In this document: piece after piece, positions 35,143 to 43,051 of the stretch | Position numbering within the stretch: the first letter of the stretch is position 1 | Layout of the letters: every line of letters begins with the position of its first letter | Source: Cohnella zeiphila | GTDB taxonomy: Bacteria > Bacillota > Bacilli > Paenibacillales > Paenibacillaceae | Assembly: GCF_014212055.1 (NCBI RefSeq) | Contig: NZ_JACJVO010000007.1 | Span: 186,001-250,000, forward strand | Length of the DNA stretch: 64,000 nt | Reading direction: 5' to 3' | Translations under genes and position numbers: made by a program | Notes under the pieces: model-generated | The model's database searches: none | What the model was told of the DNA's origin: nothing | What the model saw: only the letters and a program-made list of their open reading frames with translations

Positions 35143-36465
35143 TTATTTCGCTCCCTTGGCCCAAGCGGCATCGAGATTCTGCAGGAATTGCTCGCCGGTC
35201 ATGTTCTTGTTCATGAAAAACTCCTGCGCGGCGGGCGCCAGATCGTTAACAATGATGCCTTGCGGGAAGTAGTTCATCGCCCACGGAATCGTATTGCCGC
35301 TCTTGGTCGCTTCATAGACGATTTGGGACAGCGGATCGAGATTGCTCGCTTCGATGTTCGTCATCGCCGGGATGAACTTGAACTCGTTCACGATGGCGTT
35401 CTTGCCGGAGTCGCTGGTGAACAGCCAATTCAGGAACGCGTTCGCCGCCTTGATCTCGTCCGGGTCGGCCTTGGCGTTGACGACCCAGTTGCTGGCGACG
35501 CCGACCGCGATCTTGTCGTTGCCGGCGAGCGGCAGCGGCATCATGCCGACATCGAAGCCGAGGTCTCCGTAATCGGCCAGCATGCTGTAGCTCCAGTTGC
35601 CCTGATGGACCATCGCCGTCTTGCCGGTCGCGAAATCGCCCATCTGCGAGTCATACTTGACTTCCATCGGATTCGGCGTATCGGCGCGAATCGCTTCCAT
35701 GAATTTGGCGAATTCCTGAAATTCCTTCGTATCCGCCATCTTCACTTCGCCTTTGTTCAGCTTGTCGATGAACCCTTGCGGATCGGACTGAAGCGCGAAC
35801 GGCGTATTGATGATATGGCCGATCAGGAAGTACGCTTCCTGAGAAAGGCTGAGGCCGGCCTTGCCGTCAGCCTTCAACTTCTCCAGCGTCTTGGTAAAAG
35901 AATCGAGGTCGGTTACGTCCTTCGGATCGACCAGACTTTTGTTGTACACGAGGCCGAAGCCTTCCACCCCGTACGGAACGCCGACCACTTTGTCGCCGTC
36001 CTTCAGCGCCATGTCGGGAGCGATATCCTTCACATACGGCTCGTTGCTGAGATCGGCGTAATACGATTTGAACTTATCCGCTTCTTCGCCGGTCGCGACG
36101 CTGAAGATCGTCGGCCCTTCGCCCGCGGCAAGCTTGGCCTGCAATTGGGTGGCGTAGGCGTCACCGGCGGAGCCCCACACTTCCACTTCGTTGCCGGTTT
36201 CCTTCTGATACGTCTTTGCCAGCGCTTCCAAAGGCTCCGCGATTTCGACTTTCGATTGGAACAGCGAGATCTTCTTCATCTTCTCCGGCGCAGCGGACGA
36301 CGCTCCGGAAGCGGACGGAGATGCGTTGGAAGCGGAAGGCGCCGCTCCGGAAGCGGAAGACGAAACGTTATTCCCGTTATCGCCGGAGTTGCTGCCGCAC
36401 GCCCCCAATACTCCGGCCATCGCCGTCGCCGTTAGTAAAACAGATAATGTTTTTACTTTTTTCAA
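35143..36465 (-). CDS. Sugar ABC transporter substrate-binding lipoprotein
   Basis: This 440-residue family 1 binding protein has a lipoprotein signal (KKVKTLSVLLTATAMAG, lipobox LGAC), a Ser/Ala/Gly linker and a two-lobed sugar-binding body. The start is a TTG at 36465, just after GGGGGAGACAAC. The longer open frame upstream covers the promoter and is not real. It delivers the sugar to the two permeases; with a GH13 glucosidase in the operon the ligand is probably an alpha-gluco-oligosaccharide. Confidence 0.93.
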   Translation of the reverse strand: MKKVKTLSVLLTATAMAGVLGACGSNSGDNGNNVSSSASGAAPSASNASPSASGASSAAPEKMKKISLFQSKVEIAEPLEALAKTYQKETGNEVEVWGSAGDAYATQLQAKLAAGEGPTIFSVATGEEADKFKSYYADLSNEPYVKDIAPDMALKDGDKVVGVPYGVEGFGLVYNKSLVDPKDVTDLDSFTKTLEKLKADGKAGLSLSQEAYFLIGHIINTPFALQSDPQGFIDKLNKGEVKMADTKEFQEFAKFMEAIRADTPNPMEVKYDSQMGDFATGKTAMVHQGNWSYSMLADYGDLGFDVGMMPLPLAGNDKIAVGVASNWVVNAKADPDEIKAANAFLNWLFTSDSGKNAIVNEFKFIPAMTNIEASNLDPLSQIVYEATKSGNTIPWAMNYFPQGIIVNDLAPAAQEFFMNKNMTGEQFLQNLDAAWAKGAK

Positions 36466-36526
36466 GTTGTCTCCCCCTCGATTATAAATATTAAGTAAAT
36501 TAAACATATCTTCGTTTACAATTTTC

Positions 36527-36555
36527 ATCTTAGGCAATTTATAAAGCGCTGTCAA
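36527..36555 (-). promoter_or_regulatory. Promoter of the sugar uptake operon
   Basis: Minus-strand TTGACA (36550-36555), a 17-bp spacer and TAAGAT (36527-36532). The -35 side carries GACAGCGCTTTA, an imperfect palindrome around AGCGCT that could serve a LacI-type regulator or CcpA. Confidence 0.75.
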
Positions 36556-36576
36556 TAATGTTTTACCCAAATTATC

Positions 36577-36605
36577 AGTAAAATAACAGTAAAACAAGAG
36601 TAAAT
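36577..36605. promoter_or_regulatory. Three AGTAAA elements at 11-bp spacing
   Basis: AGTAAAA at 36577, AGTAAAA at 36588 and AGTAAAT at 36599 repeat with one-helical-turn spacing upstream of the operon promoter. The same heptamer forms both arms of the palindrome before the LacI gene (37655-37670), so these may be half-sites for that regulator. Confidence 0.45.
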
Positions 36606-36622
36606 TTCTTGAGAATCGTTTA

Positions 36623-37591
36623 TTATCGCGTCGTCCTGCGCCACTTTATGCTTGCGCCGATTTTGAACGGCTCTTTACTCTCCGTCCCTTGGATCATCTC
36701 GAGCAGCTTTTTCGCCGCCAAGTATCCCGTCTCGTAACGCGGAATCGAGATGGTCGTCAGTCCTGCCACCGCAGCCGTGTCCGAATCGTCGAACCCGGCG
36801 ATGGCGATGTCGTCGGGCACCCGGATCCGCTGCTCCTCGAATGCTCGAATGGCGCCGATAGCCATGTTGTCGCTCGCGCAGACGAGCACCTCGGGAAGGT
36901 CGTTGCTGAGGAGCATGAGCTTGGCCGCCTGATAGCCGCTTTTTTCGCGATAGTTGCCATGATAGTAATACTTTTGGTCGAACGCGATGCCGTTGCGGGC
37001 AAGCGTATCGGTGAAGCCCGCGAACCGCTCCTTATTGTCCAGCGTAAAGCTAAGCCCGCCGATAAAGCCGAATTTCCGATAGCCTTTGTCGACGAGCGCC
37101 TGCACCATATCGCTCATCACCGGGTAGTTGTCGACGACGACGCTCTTGGCGTTCACCCGTTCGTCCGCGAGAATCCGGTCCATCATGACAACGGGCAGGT
37201 CCGGTGTCGCGGCGGCGGCAATCTGCTCGTCCGTCATGCTTCCGTCCAGCACGATCGCGCCGCTGGCGAAGCTTTCGCGCAAAAAATTGGCGCTCGATTT
37301 ATTGGTGCAGACGATGAAGTCGTATCCGTTCTCCGTCAAGCAGTCGCTCATGCCATGAATGATTTTCAAATAAAAATCCCGGTCGAAGTCGCTGAATACG
37401 AACACGATGGTCCGGTTCGCTTCCGGCTTCGCCTTTTTCGCGGCCGTCTGGGGATAATAGCCGTGCTCCGAGCAGATTTGCAATATTTTCTCCCGCGTCT
37501 CAGGACCTACGTTCTTGCGTCCGTTCAATACATTGGAGACGGTCGAGATCGACACTCCGGCAAGTTTGGCGATTTCCTTCAATCCGATCAT
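36623..37591 (-). CDS. LacI-family transcriptional regulator
   Basis: This 322-residue regulator has the LacI headpiece (MIGLKEIAKLAGVSISTVSN, VLNGRKNV) and a periplasmic-binding-like effector domain (VVMMDRIL, FGFIGGLSF, DDIAIAGFDDSD). It lies directly upstream of the sugar uptake operon on the same strand, but with separate promoters, and most likely controls it. GGAGG lies about 10 bases before the ATG. Confidence 0.94.
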   Translation of the reverse strand: MIGLKEIAKLAGVSISTVSNVLNGRKNVGPETREKILQICSEHGYYPQTAAKKAKPEANRTIVFVFSDFDRDFYLKIIHGMSDCLTENGYDFIVCTNKSSANFLRESFASGAIVLDGSMTDEQIAAAATPDLPVVMMDRILADERVNAKSVVVDNYPVMSDMVQALVDKGYRKFGFIGGLSFTLDNKERFAGFTDTLARNGIAFDQKYYYHGNYREKSGYQAAKLMLLSNDLPEVLVCASDNMAIGAIRAFEEQRIRVPDDIAIAGFDDSDTAAVAGLTTISIPRYETGYLAAKKLLEMIQGTESKEPFKIGASIKWRRTTR

Positions 37592-37654
37592 TTCGTGTGG
37601 CCTCCGTAAAACGTATTTATATTTTTACTATATCATGAAATTATGTTTTGTAAA

Positions 37655-37670
37655 TTTTACTTTAGTAAAA
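37655..37670. promoter_or_regulatory. Palindromic operator candidate before the LacI gene
   Basis: TTTTACT TT AGTAAAA has perfect 7-bp arms. It sits near a minus-strand promoter candidate (TTTACA, 16 bp, TATAGT), and another TTTTACT lies at 37623. This fits autoregulation. Confidence 0.5.
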
Positions 37671-37722
37671 AGCGGTGGGATTTTATCAAATTCTCGACAA
37701 TCGTTCGACAATAATTTTTATA

Positions 37723-37752
37723 TTGACTCGATATATATTGGATGGATATAAT
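37723..37752 (+). promoter_or_regulatory. Promoter of the padR-MFS operon with overlapping AT-rich dyad
   Basis: TTGACT (37723), an 18-bp spacer and TATAAT (37747). The spacer contains ATATATATT..GGATATAAT, a loose dyad of the ATAT type used by PadR repressors. Confidence 0.65.
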
Positions 37753-37805
37753 GACGATGCAAGCAAAGACGAAGCCAACCAAAATGAAAAGAAGGAGAAT
37801 TCGTC

Positions 37806-38330
37806 GTGAACAGTCAGGATGTCATTCTCGGCCTGCTCCACCGGCGCCCGATGTCGGGGTACGAGATCAAAGGAATGTTCGAAATGCCGCTGGGTTTTTT
37901 CTATGAAACGAGCTTCGGCACGATTTACCCGACGCTTGCCAAGCTGGAGAGCCAGGGTTTTATCGCCGGGGAAAGCGTTGTCCAGAGCGGCAAGCCGAAC
38001 AAGAACGTCTATACGATAACAGCCGCCGGGAAGGCGCGTTTTCTGGAATATATGGAATCGCCGCTGGAGAAGAACGTGTTCCGCTCGGACTTGATGATGC
38101 GCTTGTTCTTCGCGGAGTTCGTCGGCGCAGGCAAGCTGATCGAATGGCTGCGGCAGGAGATTGAGGACTCGGAAAGGGAATACGGGTCGATGCTCGACCG
38201 GAAACAGCAATGGGAAGAACGAGCGTCGGGTCCCACTATCTGCTTGAACATCGGCCTTCGGTTGACGGAGGGTAAAATCAAAGCTTTGAAGGAAGAGCTG
38301 GCCAAGCTGCAGGGAGAGGATGAAGGTTAA
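37806..38330 (+). CDS. PadR-family transcriptional regulator
   Basis: This 174-residue regulator has an N-terminal winged helix (VILGLLHRRPMSGYEIKGMF, SFGTIYPTLAKLESQGFI) and a C-terminal helical dimerisation part. The GTG start follows AGAAGGAG. It lies just ahead of, and overlaps, a drug-type MFS exporter gene, the usual repressor-pump arrangement. Confidence 0.93.
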   Translation: MNSQDVILGLLHRRPMSGYEIKGMFEMPLGFFYETSFGTIYPTLAKLESQGFIAGESVVQSGKPNKNVYTITAAGKARFLEYMESPLEKNVFRSDLMMRLFFAEFVGAGKLIEWLRQEIEDSEREYGSMLDRKQQWEERASGPTICLNIGLRLTEGKIKALKEELAKLQGEDEG

Positions 38331-38331
38331 C

Positions 38332-39870
38332 ATGTCAAACGGATCGCAAAAAACGGGGCTGATCGTGCTCGCGATGGCTCTCGGACTGCTGATGACGTCG
38401 TTGGATAATACGATCGTGTCGGCCTGCATCAACAAAGTGATCGCCGATATCGGCGGATTCGAGCAAATCACCTGGGTGTTTACCGCCTACATGCTCGCCT
38501 CGACCAGCACGATGCTCATTTTCGGCAAGCTGTCCGACTTGTTCGGCAGAAAATTGTTCTATTTGATCGGCATCGGTTTATTCCTGGCGGGGTCGGCACT
38601 GTGCGGGACGGCGGGCAATATCGATCAACTCATCTTGTTCCGCGCGATTCAGGGGATCGGCGCGGGCTCGGTGTTCCCGATCTCGTTCTCGATCATTTTC
38701 ACGCTGTTCGGAGATCCGAAGCAAGCGGCGAAGCTGTCCGGGGTCATGGGCGCGGTGTTCGGCCTGTCTTCCGTCGCCGGGCCGCAATTGGGCACGCTGA
38801 TCTCCGATCACTGGAGCTGGCGCTGGTGCTTCTACGTGAACTTGCCGATCGGGATCGCCTCGATGCTCGTCTTGCTGTTCGCGCTGCGGGAATCCCGCTC
38901 CGACCGCAAGCCGAAGATCGACTTCGCCGGAGCCGCGCTGCTGGTCGTCTCGACCGTATCGCTGATGCTCGCCTTGGAGCTCGGAGGCAAAAATTATGCC
39001 TGGGACTCCTGGCAAATCATCGGCTTGTTCGCTCTGGCCGCAGCCGGAACCTCCTCCTTTCTGCTCGTCGAGACCCGTGCAGCCGAGCCGATGCTTCCCC
39101 TGCCGATTTTCCGCAACCGGCTGGTGCTGGGAACTTGCATCCTCTGCTTCTGCCAAGGAGTCATCATGTTCTCGGCGATCACTTATTTGCCGATCTACGC
39201 GGTAGCGGTGCTGGGCCGCGCCAACTCGAACGGCCTGCTGACTCCGATGATGGCTTCTCTCATCTGCGGCGCCATCCTGTCCGGCTTCGTCGCCTCCCGC
39301 TTCCGGTTCCGAACCGTCTTGTTCGGCAACATGGCGCTAGGCGTCATCGCCTCCCTGCTGCTCATGTCGCTCTCGCCTGACGCGCCCTACTGGCAAGTCG
39401 TCGGCATCATGATCCTGCTCGGCCTCGGCGTCGTCGGCCCGCTCATGAGCCTGGCCCAAAGCGCGGTCGCGATGAGCGTCGATGCCAAATACATCGGCGT
39501 CTCCTCGTCGGTCGTCGGCTTCTGGCGCAACATCGGCGGCATTATGGGCGCCTCGATCATGGCCGTGATCGTCAACAGCCGGCTGCACGACTCGGCCAGC
39601 CAGGCGGGCCGTCAATTCGGCATCCCGCAGGACCAGCTCTCCACTTTGACCAACCCGGAGAACGTCATCCGCGCCGCCGACAAGCTGTCTCCCGACCTGC
39701 TCGCCTTTCTGAAAAACGCTATCGGCTCCGCCATTAATCACGGCTTCGTCTTGGCCCTGTGCGTGACCGCGTTCGGCGCTGCCGTCGCGCTGACGGTCGG
39801 ACGCGCCAGGCTGGCACCGAAACCGACAGACGCACAGGCCGAATCTCCTTCGGCCAGCCATATCGCATAA
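38332..39870 (+). CDS. MFS drug exporter, DHA2 family
   Basis: This 512-residue transporter has about 14 membrane helices, motif A GKLSDLFGRKLFY, and LDNTIVSACI in helix 1, which is typical of the DHA2 (EmrB/QacA) family. It probably exports toxic amphiphiles with proton counterflow. I chose the ATG at 38332, because the earlier ATG at 38320 sits on the ribosome site. It is regulated by the PadR gene it overlaps or abuts. Confidence 0.93.
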   Translation: MSNGSQKTGLIVLAMALGLLMTSLDNTIVSACINKVIADIGGFEQITWVFTAYMLASTSTMLIFGKLSDLFGRKLFYLIGIGLFLAGSALCGTAGNIDQLILFRAIQGIGAGSVFPISFSIIFTLFGDPKQAAKLSGVMGAVFGLSSVAGPQLGTLISDHWSWRWCFYVNLPIGIASMLVLLFALRESRSDRKPKIDFAGAALLVVSTVSLMLALELGGKNYAWDSWQIIGLFALAAAGTSSFLLVETRAAEPMLPLPIFRNRLVLGTCILCFCQGVIMFSAITYLPIYAVAVLGRANSNGLLTPMMASLICGAILSGFVASRFRFRTVLFGNMALGVIASLLLMSLSPDAPYWQVVGIMILLGLGVVGPLMSLAQSAVAMSVDAKYIGVSSSVVGFWRNIGGIMGASIMAVIVNSRLHDSASQAGRQFGIPQDQLSTLTNPENVIRAADKLSPDLLAFLKNAIGSAINHGFVLALCVTAFGAAVALTVGRARLAPKPTDAQAESPSASHIA

Positions 39871-39975
39871 CGCGCCTATGCTCACAAGATAACCCCACAA
39901 AGCGGGGCTTGGCTTAGAAGCTTACTCAGGTACTTTGCGGGGACCCCGGGGACTTATACATTCTTATATTGCGAA

Positions 39976-40009
39976 AAGCCCCGTTCGCCCTTGCCGGCGA
40001 CCGGGGCTT
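39976..40009. terminator. Hairpin after the MFS gene
   Basis: AAGCCCCG / CGGGGCTT arms around 18 bases. A smaller stem CCCC ACAAAG CGGGG lies at about 39893-39906. The T-run is weak on the plus strand. Confidence 0.45.
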
Positions 40010-40085
40010 GCCGCATATTGAGCAATTCGGAAGAAACGCGCAGCGGGCAGACATGATATTCTGGAAAAAAAACGATGGGAGGACA

Positions 40086-40811
40086 ATGAAATTGACGAAT
40101 AGCCAAGCCTCGCTTCCGAGAGTCGTATCCCGGGAAGAATGGTTCGCCGCCCGCCAGGATCTGCTCGTCAAAGAAAAGGAAGCGACCCGTGCGCTGGACG
40201 CGCTCGCCGCGGAGCGCCGCAAGCTCCCGATGGTCCGAGTCGACAAAGACTATGTTTTCGAAGGAAAAGGGGGGAAGGTGAGCTTGCTCGATCTGTTCGA
40301 CGGCCGGCGGCAGCTGATCGTCTACCACTTCATGTTCGCCCCGGAATGGGAAGAGGGCTGTGTCGGCTGCTCGATGCTCGTCGACGGGATGGGCCATCTC
40401 TCGCACCTTCACGCCCGAGACACTTCGCTGGTCCTTATCTCGCGGGCCCCGCTGGACAAGATCGAACCGTTCCGGAAACGAATGGGCTGGACCGTCCCGT
40501 GGTACTCCTCGTATGAGAGCGAATTTAACTACGATTTTGGGGCCACGAACGACAAAGGAGAAATTTCTTGTCTGAGCGTCTTCCTCCGGGACGGAGACGA
40601 CGTCTTCCAAACGTATTTCACCTCGGCGCGCGGGACCGACCGGCTGAACTTTCATTTCAATTACCTTGAAATGACGCCGTTCGGCCGGCAAGAAACCTGG
40701 GAGGACTCCCCCGAGGGGTGGCCGCAAACCCAGCCGTACGTATGGTGGCGTCACCACGACAAGTACGTTCCGGCAAAAGCCGCCCCCCATTCATGCTGCG
40801 ACCCGGAATAA
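40086..40811 (+). CDS. DUF899 family thioredoxin-like protein
   Basis: This 241-residue protein has the DUF899 features RVVSREEWFAARQDLLVKEK, ERRKLPMV, FMFAPEWEEGCVGCSM (a CxxC in thioredoxin position) and FHTYFTSARGTD-like ends. The family is thioredoxin-like; its reaction is unknown. The ATG at 40086 follows GGGAGG. A Cys-Cys pair lies near the C-terminus. Confidence 0.9.
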   Translation: MKLTNSQASLPRVVSREEWFAARQDLLVKEKEATRALDALAAERRKLPMVRVDKDYVFEGKGGKVSLLDLFDGRRQLIVYHFMFAPEWEEGCVGCSMLVDGMGHLSHLHARDTSLVLISRAPLDKIEPFRKRMGWTVPWYSSYESEFNYDFGATNDKGEISCLSVFLRDGDDVFQTYFTSARGTDRLNFHFNYLEMTPFGRQETWEDSPEGWPQTQPYVWWRHHDKYVPAKAAPHSCCDPE

Positions 40812-40856
40812 GAAGTTCGGACCTAACGGAAGGTTCGTTCCATGCGAATCCATAGG

Positions 40857-40885
40857 AAAAAGCAGGGCTGCGCGCCCTGCTTTTT
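40857..40885. terminator. Bidirectional terminator
   Basis: AAAAAGCAGGG / CCCTGCTTTTT arms lie between the convergent DUF899 and peptidase genes. Confidence 0.9.
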
Positions 40886-40914
40886 CCCTTTTCGACCGTG
40901 GAGCACGCTTGAAA

Positions 40915-42048
40915 TTACGCCCGATGGGCCGCCTCCCGGATGAGCGCGACGACGAGGTCGGCGACGCGGACGAGATCGTCCGCCTTGATCCGTTCCTTGG
41001 TCGTATGGATATCCTTGTAGCCGACCGCCAAATTGACGGTGGCCACCCCCTTGCCGTTGAACACGTTGGCGTCGCTGCCGCCGCCGGAGACGAACGTGCG
41101 CGGCGTCGCGCCGATGCTCGTCAAAGCCTTTTTGGCGAGCTGCACGACTTCGGCGTCGTCGGCGAAGCTGAACGACGGGTACACGATCTCGCTCGCGAAC
41201 TCCGACGTTCCTCCATATTCGCCGGCTGCCGATTCGAGCGCTTCCTTCATCGCCTCGAGCTGGCGGTCCAGCTTTTCCTGCACGATGCTGCGTGCTTCCG
41301 CGTCCAGCTTGACATAGTCGCAGACGATGTTGGTCGGTCCGCCGCCTTCGAATTTGCCGATATTGGCGGTCGTCTCGCGATCGATCCGGCCGAGCGGCAT
41401 GCGCGAGACCGCCTTGGACGCGACCTGGATGGCACTGATGCCGTCCTCCGGATTGACGCCCGCATGCGCCGATCTGCCGCGAATGACCATCTTGACTTTG
41501 GCCTGCGTCGGCGCAGCCACCGCGATGTCGCCGATCTCGCCGTTCGAATCGAGAGCGAAGCCGATGTTGGCGCGGAGCCGGTCCGCATCCATCGCTCTCG
41601 ACCCGACCAGGCCGGATTCCTCGCCGATGGTGATGACGAACTGAACCGGACCATGCGGCACGTTCTGTTCCGACAGCATCTCAAGTGCTTCCAGCATAGC
41701 CGCGATCCCCGCTTTGTCGTCGCTGCCGAGAATCGTCGTGCCGTCGCTCCGGATGTAGCCGTCGTCGTCCAAGCGCGGCTTGATTCCTTTGCCGGGCGTC
41801 ACCGTATCCATATGCGAGGTCAGCAGCAGGGCCGGAACGCTCTCATGCCCCGCGGTAGCGGGCAGCCAGGCGAACAGGTTGCCGGCGCCGTGTCCCGTCC
41901 GCTCCGCGGCGTCGTCCTCGGTCACTTCCAAGCCGAACTGCGAGAAGCTCCGCTTCAATGCGTCGCTGATCCGGGCTTCGTTCCCGGTCTCGCTGTCGAT
42001 TCGGACCAGCTCCATAAATCGTTCCAAAATCCGCTCGCGGTTCGCCAT
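40915..42048 (-). CDS. M20-family metallopeptidase, PepT-like
   Basis: This 377-residue co-catalytic zinc peptidase has ligands in LTSHMDTV, ILGSDDKAG, GEESGLVGS, DSNGEIGD and DIHTTKE, and a lid domain (GRSAHAGVNPEDG). It resembles tripeptidase T-like enzymes (Bacillus YqjE) found beside the bkd genes. The ATG at 42048 follows GGAGG; the longer frame is spurious. Confidence 0.93.
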   Translation of the reverse strand: MANRERILERFMELVRIDSETGNEARISDALKRSFSQFGLEVTEDDAAERTGHGAGNLFAWLPATAGHESVPALLLTSHMDTVTPGKGIKPRLDDDGYIRSDGTTILGSDDKAGIAAMLEALEMLSEQNVPHGPVQFVITIGEESGLVGSRAMDADRLRANIGFALDSNGEIGDIAVAAPTQAKVKMVIRGRSAHAGVNPEDGISAIQVASKAVSRMPLGRIDRETTANIGKFEGGGPTNIVCDYVKLDAEARSIVQEKLDRQLEAMKEALESAAGEYGGTSEFASEIVYPSFSFADDAEVVQLAKKALTSIGATPRTFVSGGGSDANVFNGKGVATVNLAVGYKDIHTTKERIKADDLVRVADLVVALIREAAHRA

Positions 42049-42124
42049 CCCTGTTTTCCTCCCCGTGCCGAATGAGGTACAATAAGAGCGAGTCGTCCCA
42101 TTCTCGGTCAAAGGAATGATCCTC

Positions 42125-42220
42125 TTGAATAAGCGAGCGCTCAAAATTGTCGTTTATATTATGCTGATCGCCATGCTGGCAACTACCGTGCTAGCGTCTC
42201 TCGGTTCTCTTCTGAGTTGA
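42125..42220 (+). CDS. prli42: Prli42-like stressosome-associated membrane miniprotein
   Basis: This 31-residue gene starts TTG after AAAGGA at nine bases and encodes MNKRALKIVVYIMLIAMLAT followed by TVLASLGSLLS. A basic start followed by KIVVYIMLIAMLATT is the signature of Prli42, a membrane miniprotein that anchors the stressosome in Listeria and is conserved in Bacillales. It is one membrane helix with a short outer tail. Its last 38 bases overlap the 3' end of lipB on the other strand. Confidence 0.85.
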   Translation: MNKRALKIVVYIMLIAMLATTVLASLGSLLS

Positions 42221-42890
42221 CAACCGAATCGTAACCGAATACCCGTGCGAAATGGGGCACGATCCGCTCTCCGATCTCTTCGATGCCGAAGTTCGAGCCG
42301 GTCAGCGATTCGAGCGAGGTGACCCCGTATTCGGCAATTCCGCACGGGATAATGCCCTGGAAGCCTTCGGCTTCCACTCCGCGCTTCACGTTCAGCGCGA
42401 AGCCATGGCTCGTCACGAAGCCTCTCCGCGTTCTCGCCCGATTGAACTTGACGCCGATGGCGGCGATCTTCTCGTCGCCCACCCAGACGCCCGTATATTC
42501 GGGCTTCCGGCCCCCTTCAATGCCGAACTCCGCGAGAAGTCCGATGATCCCTTCTTCCAGCGTGCGCAAATAAGCGTGCAGGTCGAGGCCGGCCGCGTCC
42601 AAATAAAGCAGCGGGTAGCCGACCAATTGGCCGGGCCCGTGATACGTAATATCTCCCCCGCGGTCGATCTGAAACACTTGAATGCCCCTTCTGGCCAACT
42701 CGTCGGGTCCGTAGAGCAGATGCTCCGGATGCCGGTCCGTCCCGATCGTATAGGTCGGCGGATGCTCGACCAGCAGCAGCGAGTCCCCCCGCTCTTGCCG
42801 ATCGATCTCTCCGACGAGCCGCTTCTGCAAGTCCCACGCTTCCCCGTACGCCATCTGCGACAATCTTGCCACTTCCAGCTGCCGTTCCAC
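42183..42890 (-). CDS. lipB: Octanoyltransferase LipB
   Basis: This 235-residue enzyme transfers octanoyl groups from acyl-carrier protein to lipoyl domains. It has RGGDITYHGPGQLVGYPL, the catalytic Lys in KIAAIGVKF and the catalytic Cys in GIIPCGI. The start is the GTG at 42890 with AAAGGAG at eight bases; the much longer open frame upstream overlaps bkdB and is not real. It lies after the bkd genes, whose E2 needs lipoate. Confidence 0.94.
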   Translation of the reverse strand: MERQLEVARLSQMAYGEAWDLQKRLVGEIDRQERGDSLLLVEHPPTYTIGTDRHPEHLLYGPDELARRGIQVFQIDRGGDITYHGPGQLVGYPLLYLDAAGLDLHAYLRTLEEGIIGLLAEFGIEGGRKPEYTGVWVGDEKIAAIGVKFNRARTRRGFVTSHGFALNVKRGVEAEGFQGIIPCGIAEYGVTSLESLTGSNFGIEEIGERIVPHFARVFGYDSVVNSEENRETLAR

Positions 42891-43051
42891 TCGATCGTCT
42901 CCTTTGCTTGTTGGCAGGCAGCATCGATCCCATCCCGATGCCTGTATCGGGTTTATTTTAGCGCATTCGCGCCGCCGGCCGCAAACTTCTTCACAACGCC
43001 GCAAAGGCCGCCTCGGCCGCTTATGCGCGCCGGGCGGCCTCGGAACGGGCC

